From Dromiciops gliroides (lineage: Eukaryota > Chordata > Mammalia > Microbiotheria > Microbiotheriidae): 64,000 nucleotides of DNA. Numbering within the stretch: the first letter of the stretch is position 1; every line of letters begins with the position of its first letter. Position numbers and translations under genes: made by a program. The stretch lies in NCBI RefSeq assembly GCF_019393635.1, contig NC_057864.1, forward strand, positions 442,998,822 to 443,062,821. Direction: 5' to 3'. Below, one piece after another: positions 12,238 to 21,200 of this stretch. The notes below the pieces were generated by a model that saw nothing but the letters and a program-made list of their open reading frames with translations, had not been told where the DNA came from and ran no database searches.

Positions 12238-15200
12238 GGGCAATGAGGGCTAAGTGACTTGCCCAGGGTCATATAGCTAGTAAGTGTCAAGTGTCTGAGG
12301 CTGAATTTGAACTCAGGTCCTCCTGAATCCAGGGTCAGTGCTTTATCCAGTGTGCCACTTACTGCCTCCATAATTTTCTATGACTATTTTTACCTCATGT
12401 TGAGAACTAAATGCCATTATCCAAGTTGTAGGTTCTTTATTTGTGTGTTGGCATAACTTATATTAGTTCTTTAGCAGCTACTAAAGTAAGGGTTAATTCC
12501 CAAATTTATGGAATTAATGGTTTTTGCTAACTACAATAACTGGAATTTACACAAACACCCTACATCCATGTGGATTTTGTTTCTGATCATAATTCCTTTT
12601 TTTAATTCAATGATACCCATATTGATATTAGTTTCCTTAATGTTAAAGCAAGGCATCTAGAATGAGTGGTTTTAAAATAATTATTTTCTCTTTTTCAGTT
12701 CTGCATCTATTTACACTAAGAGGACAGCTTCATTTAGAGGATCTGCTGATACATAAAACTTAGTGTATAAAAACCCAGCTAATTGACTTCCCCTGTAGGG
12801 TCACAGTTTTGGAAGATAATTTCCAATTCATCTCCTTTTAACCTCTTATACCATGCCACATCCTGTCAATTCATTTTATGTAACATCTCTCAGAACTGAC
12901 CATTCCTTTTTTATTTCCAGTTCCCACACTAGTCTAAACTCCCTTTATTCCAGCCTCCTGGCTGGCCTCATTGCTTCTTTTTGCTTTCCTTTTAATTTGT
13001 GCTAGTTATAGTTGCTTTTTTTCTGTGTGAGGCAATTGGGGTTAAGTGACTTGCCCAGGGTCATACAGCTAGTGTCAAGTGTCTGAGGCCAGATTTGAAC
13101 TTAGATTCTCCTGAATCCAAGGCCAGTGCTTTGTCCACTGCACCACCTAGCTGTCCTGCTAGTTATAGTTGCTAAAATAATCTTCCACAAAGGTTGTTTT
13201 CATCATGTCAGTCTCCAATTCTGCTAAAGGAAGAATAATATGTCCCTGCTGCCCACTATGTGGAATTCATACATGGATCCTTGGCTTTCCAAGTTCCCCA
13301 TTAGTTCTCCATAAGGTGTCCTTAATTCACCAACCTTATTGCTCTCCACCAACCCCATCCAATTTACTTATACCCTCTCTTTTGACATGACACTTTCCCC
13401 TCATCTGTAAAGCCTTCAATTTCTTCACTGGTAAGCCTCACACCATTCAAAACCTGGTTCTAAACTCACTTTTCCCAAGAGGCCTTCTCTGATTCACTTT
13501 TCCTGATTGGAACAACTTTCTCTTTGGATATCCTTTTAGAACTTACACACTCCCTTGGAAGTATTTTAATTTTTACTTCTAACATGTTGCTTTTCAAGTA
13601 CCCTTAAATAGAATATATGTTCATAGAATGCATCTCTTTGCCTAGAAGATAAGCTGTTTGAGGGCAGGAGCCAATTTCTTCCCCCTCCCCCCCCCCCCCG
13701 CCCCCAACATAGAATCCATCATAGGATCATAAAACTGAAGAGGATCATTGAGTCTAACCCTTTCGTCTGGTAGAGGAGGAAACTGTAATCCAAAGAAATG
13801 ACTTGCCCAAGATTACACAGGTTTAGTAGGTGGCAGAAGCTGTATTCAAACACATTCTCTGATTTCAAATTTTGGGCCCTTTCTACTATATCACACTGTC
13901 TCCCTCAATACTTAAGAAATCTTCAATCCCTCCACTACTATAACCCTTCTACAACTTTAGGAATTGTCATTGTTGAGAAATTAATGGCTACCCGTGTCCA
14001 ACTTAGTTTTTGTTGGTGGTGGGTTTTTTGGAGGCACTTGGGTTCAAGTGACTTGCCCAGGGTCACACAGCTAGTAAGTGTCCAATGCCCAGATTTGAAC
14101 TAGGTCCTTGTGACTCCAGGATTGGTGTTCTATCTACTGAACCATCTAGCTGCCCCTCTGTGTCCATCTTAGAGGTGAAGCTCCCTGCATATAGCTAGCC
14201 TGGTTCTCAGATAACATATAGTCTGTCATCAGGCCACTATTTCAAAGCTTTTCCAGTGTGACAAGATCTATCATAGCTTGTGCTCTGTTAACTTAGCCTT
14301 TCAGAATTTAGGGCTACCTCTATGTCATGATTAAGAAGAAAAGGAGCTGAATATAGAGAATTACAACATAGCACCTAATAAATTGCTCTGCATGTGATAA
14401 GTAGATATTAAATGTTTTTGAATACCTTTATACATAAAAGTAAATATTAACAATAGGATAATGTGCTTCCTAGTTTGTGTTAATCCAGTTCAAACAGAGG
14501 CCCTATTAGGGTTAAAAAAAATTTAAACCTAACCAGCTAAGTATGAAAATTCCCTACTTAACAAAAGAGTGTTTGAAGTCCTTTCCTGTTTGTAAAGACA
14601 AAAAGAGACTTTGCTCATTTTCATCTTCATGAGACACCCTCATGACACTTCAATATAAAGCCAAATTTCACCCTCACACATAGATAAGATTATTTGACTA
14701 TTGTACACATTGTCTAGAATTGATTAATTAGAAATCAGTTGGTAAAGTATGTTGCTACCAACCTTGAAATAACCTGATAGTGTGTCTGATAGAATTTCTA
14801 GTTTGGAGAGACAAATTCCTATGAACCACTAGGTTGAATTCATGGTTCACAACTGAATATGATGAATCAGGATAGAACAAAGAAAAGAAAGAACAGAAAA
14901 ATTAAAAAAAACCCACACCTAATGAATATAAATATTACAGACAAGAAAGTTAATTTTTATTTTTATCTGAGTCAATATTTTATTTTAATAAATATTCACA
15001 ATTTTACCAAGCCACATACATATTAATAAAATTCAAATGTTATAAATCCATTCAATCACACTCCCTCTCTCCTCTATCTATAGAAAAGAATTTTTTAAAG
15101 TGATTGCAGTAAAACCTGTCTAGGAATATGTGTGTAGAGATATATTCCTGCAATCCATGTCATTCACCTGCAGATGTCTCTTGGGCCTATTAAGAAAAAA

Positions 15201-18200
15201 AACTTTTAAAAAAAAGGATGATTCATAGATATGCATATGTGTGTGTATGCTTGAATTCTAGGAGCAATTTTATATGTAACCTGTAGCCCAGATCTGAAGG
15301 TCTGTACCATATTTAATCTTGGGGGCTTCTCATACTCCTTTCTGCCTTCTACATACACCTACCCAGCCACACCCACCCACAGGGCTTTCCTGGGAAGCCT
15401 CAACATTTGGCTTTCTTAGCTTTTGTCTAGATATCTCCAATTCCTTTACTTGACTAGCACAAGGCAAACAATACATGGGTGATAGAAAAGTTTTGTAATA
15501 AATGACAAAAACCCAAACAACCAAATGCATAAAGGACCACTAAAAAATTCATAAATAAAGAAACTTTCCCTTCTGGTGACCTAAACCTTCATAGGTGCCT
15601 ATATAGTTGGTTTAGACTTTGTGTTACTCTGGGGTTGAGGACCCCCCAAAAGAGAAAAAGAACTTGGGTTTGCTCAGTAGTTCATCAGCCCACCTCTTTG
15701 GCAGGTTTCTCATTTCTTTGGGACCCACATAATTTACATGCTCCACAGTTTCAGTGAAGGATAAGGTCTTGGTGTATTTTTCTACATTGTGGCTTTGTGC
15801 TTCATTGCTCCTTGCCTCTATTTCCTGTAGCTCATCACTGTATTCTAAGAACTTCCTTGGCTATCCTGCCCCTCTTATTTTGCTCTGTATTTGCATCTGT
15901 TGTGATTATTTTGCCTTATTCCTACTATTGAATTCCATCCATGTAGTTGGCAAATCTGTTTTCTGCTTTTCTTAGTCACCACTGATATTGCTTCTTTGAT
16001 GAACCATCACCATGATTTTTGAATAAGAGCCCCCAGGCCAGCAGATATTGGGGCTGGTCAATTAATTGATTAAAAGTTTATTAAAGGGGCAGCTAGGTGG
16101 CGCAGTGGATGGAGCACTGGCCCTGGAGTCAGGAGTGCCTGGGTTCAAATCCGGCCTCAGACACTTAACACTTACTAGCTGTGTGACCCTGGGCAAGTCA
16201 CTTAACCCCAGTTGCCTCACTAAAAAAAAAAAAAAATTAAAAAAAAAAGTTTATTAAGTAGGGGATAGCTAGGTGGCACAGTGGATAGAGCATGGACTGG
16301 ATTCAGGAGGACCTGAGTTCAAATTCAGCCTCAGACACTTGACACTTACTAGCTGTGTGACCCTGGGCAAGTCACTTAACCCTCATTGCCCCCCCCCAAA
16401 AGTTTCTTAAATGCCCCCTGTGTGCAAGCCATCATGCAGGTCAACACATTTGCCTTTGCAGTCCATGTGCTAAATAAAGAAATGCATCTTAGGCAAGTCT
16501 AAACACTGTCAGTTCTAGACTTCTCAAAAAAGGTTTATTTCTATCTGAGTTAGGGAAACAAAATTTAAATTTCTATAGACCACTTTCTTGCCATTTGGTA
16601 TAGATGTGTGCTTCCCCTGTTGTAATCCATGTCTCCTGTTGAATTTTTCCAGTTAGGGATAAACTCGTATACCTTTCCATTTCTTTTTCTGAGTTCTGTC
16701 CCATCCTGGTGGTGATAAGCACTAGGACAGGTAAATTGCCTTAACTCTCCAATAAGCATCAAGAGGCCCCCAGAAACAATGGAGGAGGAAGGGGCAAAAT
16801 TGGCATCCTGTGCTAGAAGTCTTGCTGCCTCAGCAAAGGTCTATATCATGTTATAAATATGAATTTTGAAATAATACAGGTTTGCTAACAGAAGTACAGT
16901 GTAAATCCAAACGACTTCGAAAGAACTTCAAGCAGAATAGCTTTTTTTGTAACATCAAAGTTGAAGAAGGAATAGATAATAAGCATGTGTCATCTACAAC
17001 TAGATTTAGAAAAGTGGTAAGTACTTTACTCCTCACTAAACAAATTAATCGCCTGCTTCTTTAATTGTTTTTGGTATAAACCATATCTATGATTTTTTTT
17101 TCCTTGTATTTTCTTAAAGCTACAGGACAGAGTAGAACTAACTCCAGTTGAACATCAGCTCATCGATCACATTGTGGCTGCACATCAAAGATACACAATT
17201 CCACTAGAGGAAGCAAAGAAATTAGTATGTGGGCATTATTTACAAGAAATAATGAGCAATCAGCAATATCATCACAATACTAACATGAAATCTTGACAAG
17301 TTTTTATAAAGTTAATTTGAACTAATTCTGGTTTTGCATATGTTAGCTCCAGGTAGATGCAAATCCTGAGGAAAGTTTCTTGCGGCTTTCAGAGACAGCA
17401 GTGCTTCACGTTCAGGTGCTGGTGGATTTTACAAAGAGACTTCCAGGTAGTTTTCCTTGAAGACTTTTAAAAAGTAATGACACTAAAAAAAGGGGGGGGC
17501 AGCTAGGTGGCACAGTGGATAGAACACTGGCCCTGGAGTCAAGAGTACCTGAGTTCAAATCCGGCCTCAGACACTTAACACTTACGAGCTGTGTGACCCT
17601 GGGCAAGTCACTTAACCCCCATTGCCTCACTAAAAAAAAAAAAAGAAAAAGAAAAAAAGAAAAAGTAATGACACTAGGCAGATTCATTTTATTCACTCAT
17701 TTTAAGGAGAGTGAAGGAATTTAATAAAAAGAAAACCTTCAGCTCTTTCTAATTATTTCAAAAGATTTAAAAAAAATATTTCAAGGTTGGGGGGAAAAGC
17801 CTGATGCCAAAGTGATTTGAAATTAACATCCTTGCAGATTTCTTTCCATTTAGTCTATGTCTACAAAAATGTCAATATAATAACAATAGAAACTCACATT
17901 TATGTAAGGTCTGCATAGTATCTTCCTACTGATAATCATGTGAGGTAGATATTTTTACCCCCATTTTAGAGCTGAGGAAAATGAAGCTCTGAGTTGTAGA
18001 ATTATAGATTTAGAACTAGAAGGGATCTTAGAAATCATAGAGTCCATCCTCCCCCTTTTAATAGTTGAAGAAACTAAGTTCCCAATAAGTGGAGTGACTT
18101 GACCAAGGTAACACAGGTAGTGAATGGCAAAACCAGTATTCAAACTCAGGTTATTTGACTCCAAATTCACTATGTTTTCCACTGCAGTACATTGACAAAC

Positions 18201-21200
18201 TGAGGGTAAGTAATTTCTTTCCTAGCCACCTAGCTAGGTAAGAATTCAAACCTAGATGGTCTTACTCCATATTCAGTATGCTTTCTTTTATACTAATTCT
18301 CCTTCAAAATGTTTTGGCTGATTTAATTGATCAAGGCAGTAAAAATGATTAGTCAAAATTGTTTTTTGAATGACTCGATCAACTTCACAATCAAGTTGGT
18401 CAAATAACTCCTTTGGCTTTTTTTTGTATGTGTGTTGGACTTATTTTTATAGATATAATCTGAAATAAACACAGGAAAAAATTCACAATAATAGAAAATC
18501 AGGCTACTAATTTAATGTGTAAAAAGAAAAATTCATCTGGCCAAATTGTGCTTTGCACTTCCATCATCCAAACTCACTTAGTATTTGTCACAGTAAAGCC
18601 TTATTAACCAGGCAGAATTAACAAAGACATTTTTTTAAAACCACAAATATGATTAAAAATGTTTTATTCACCTTTGGAGTATGGGGTGTTCTTGTTGAAT
18701 TGACTTCAATCCATAGTTGAAATTTTTCTTTCAATAATCGTAGACATCTTTTCTTACAGGATTTGAAAGTTTGGCCAGGGAAGATCAGATTGCATTGCTG
18801 AAGGGGTCAACAGTTGAAGCAACGTTCCTTCGTTCAGCTCAAATCTATAATCAGAAAGTTAATGAGTGTCTTTCATCACCCAGTGAAAGTAACTATGACA
18901 GTTTTTTCTTGGGCTTCCTCTTTGACCTCTTATGTCTTTGACACTATTGACCCCCTTCTGAATTCTCTTTCCTCTCTGGGATTTAGTGACTCTACCTCCT
19001 AGTTCTCTTCCTTTGTGTTTTACCATCCTTCTTTCTCCACTTTGCATCATTCAGCTAATTGAGTGTTCCCCAAGGCTTGATCCTGAACCCTCTCCTCTTC
19101 CCTCTTTACACTCTCTTGATGACCATGGGATTAGTTATCATCTAAAAGTAGATGACTGAGATATATAAGTATCCTGCCCCATGCGTTTCCTCCTGAGCTT
19201 CAGTCCTGTATCAGCTGCTTATTGGACATTTTAATTGGATTCTAGGAGACATTTCAAACTCTAAATGTCCAAAATAGATCATATTATTCTACCCAAGACT
19301 ACTCTTCTCTTCTTCCAGACTTCCACATTTCTGTTGCAGTTGTGTGACTTTGGACTTATCTCTTAACTCTTTTCAAACTTAATTTCCCTATCTACAAAAT
19401 GGAATTAATAATAGCACCTACCCCTCAGGATTGTGAGGAACAAATATAATAAACGTAAAGTGCTTTGTAAGCCCTAATGTGTTATATAACTGTTAGTTAT
19501 AGTTGCTATTAAAGATGCTCTCATGCGTCTGGTTTCCCATTTCTAATCTAAACATTTTCCCAAACTTTTGTACTCTATAATCAGTTGCCAAATTTTGCCA
19601 TCTCTCTCCACAGTATCTTTTACATCTGACGTCTTTTCTCTGCTCACACAGGTACAACCTTAGTTATGCCTTCATCATCACTAATCAATTTTTGGAACAG
19701 CCTCTTAATCCTTAATTTCTCAAGTCTCTACCCACTGTTGTCCATGTTCCACAAACCTACCAAGGAGATTTTCCTTAAGTACAAATGTGACTCCTGTACT
19801 CAGTGAACTCTGATGGCCCCTTATTGCTTCTTGGATAAACTGTAAACTTTTATGATTATCTTTTAAAAACCTTGACAACCTCACCCCAACCTTTTCAGCT
19901 ACCTTATACATCATTCCACTTCTTCACTCTTTCTGTGCCTCAGACATTACACTCCATTGGCCATCTACCATGCCTGAATCTATACCTCCACCTCTGCCTC
20001 AGAGAATCCTTTATTAGTCCTTAGACACCGCTCAATTACCACCTTCTACAATCTTTCATGATTCCCATAGCTGCTTTATATTTAATTCCTTTTTATTTTT
20101 TATATTTATATTCACACATAGATTATAAATACAAAACACTTACATATACTTGTCCCCTCTGTTAAAATGTAAGCTCCTTTGGAGTAGCGATTGTTTGATT
20201 TGTTTTTGCATCCTCATGCCTAGTACAGTGCCTGAACATAGTAAGTGCTTAATAAATGCTTGTTGATCGATTGTTCTACATTGACAGCAACTCTAAGGTT
20301 GACAAATGCTATTAAATTTAGCCACCAATTATGGCAATCAGGTATTTTTACTTATTGCAAATATTTTTCTTCTACCATTGATTAGTAGTAAAGACAACCA
20401 CCTGTTCTATGCCAGTTACTTAAAAACTATTTTCCAATACATTTGAAACTATGGAATTTTAAATTACTTGGCATTTAAGGAAGTCGCTCAGCATTTTAAG
20501 CATCATAGAGAACCTTTGAAGAATTGTTCTCTCTCTGCTATTTGAATAGAATACATTAAACATTGCTTGATCTTTATTCATGTTTTAATAGTAAGTAAAA
20601 AAAAACCAGTAAATGAGTAATTGTTAAGACCTATTATGTTCCAGATACTATGCTACATGGTCTGGAAAGACTGTCTCTTATGGCTATGGTCATACCTCAT
20701 AAATATGCTATTTTTGTCATTTGGCTATGAAAGAGACAGAACAGATTTACCCGAATAACACATTTTAAAAATCAAAGCTTCATGTTTTCTTCTCTTTTCA
20801 GATGCTGTAAAGTTTTCTGGTCATTCATTAAACTATCACAATCAGAATGCTGATCGAAGTGTTATTTATTCTATGGAAATGTCTCCCAATGAAGAGAGTC
20901 CAACTTCCACTACTACATCTGGTAAAATGAGACTGTCGATCTTGACTGACATTGGAAGAAATAATTCTTACTTCTCTTTTTCTGTTTGATATTTTTATCA
21001 AATGACTTAGATTTGGGCAGAGATCACATGCTTATCAAATTTGTAGGATATAAAAACTAAGGGGGATAGCTAATATGTTCTATAACAAGTCAGCATTTTG
21101 AGTTAGTGATTCAGGGGTCAAGCCACTTCACCTCTCTGGATGGACTTCACTTTCCTCATCTGTAAAAGAAACAGGTTGGACTAGGTGATCTCTAAGGTAA

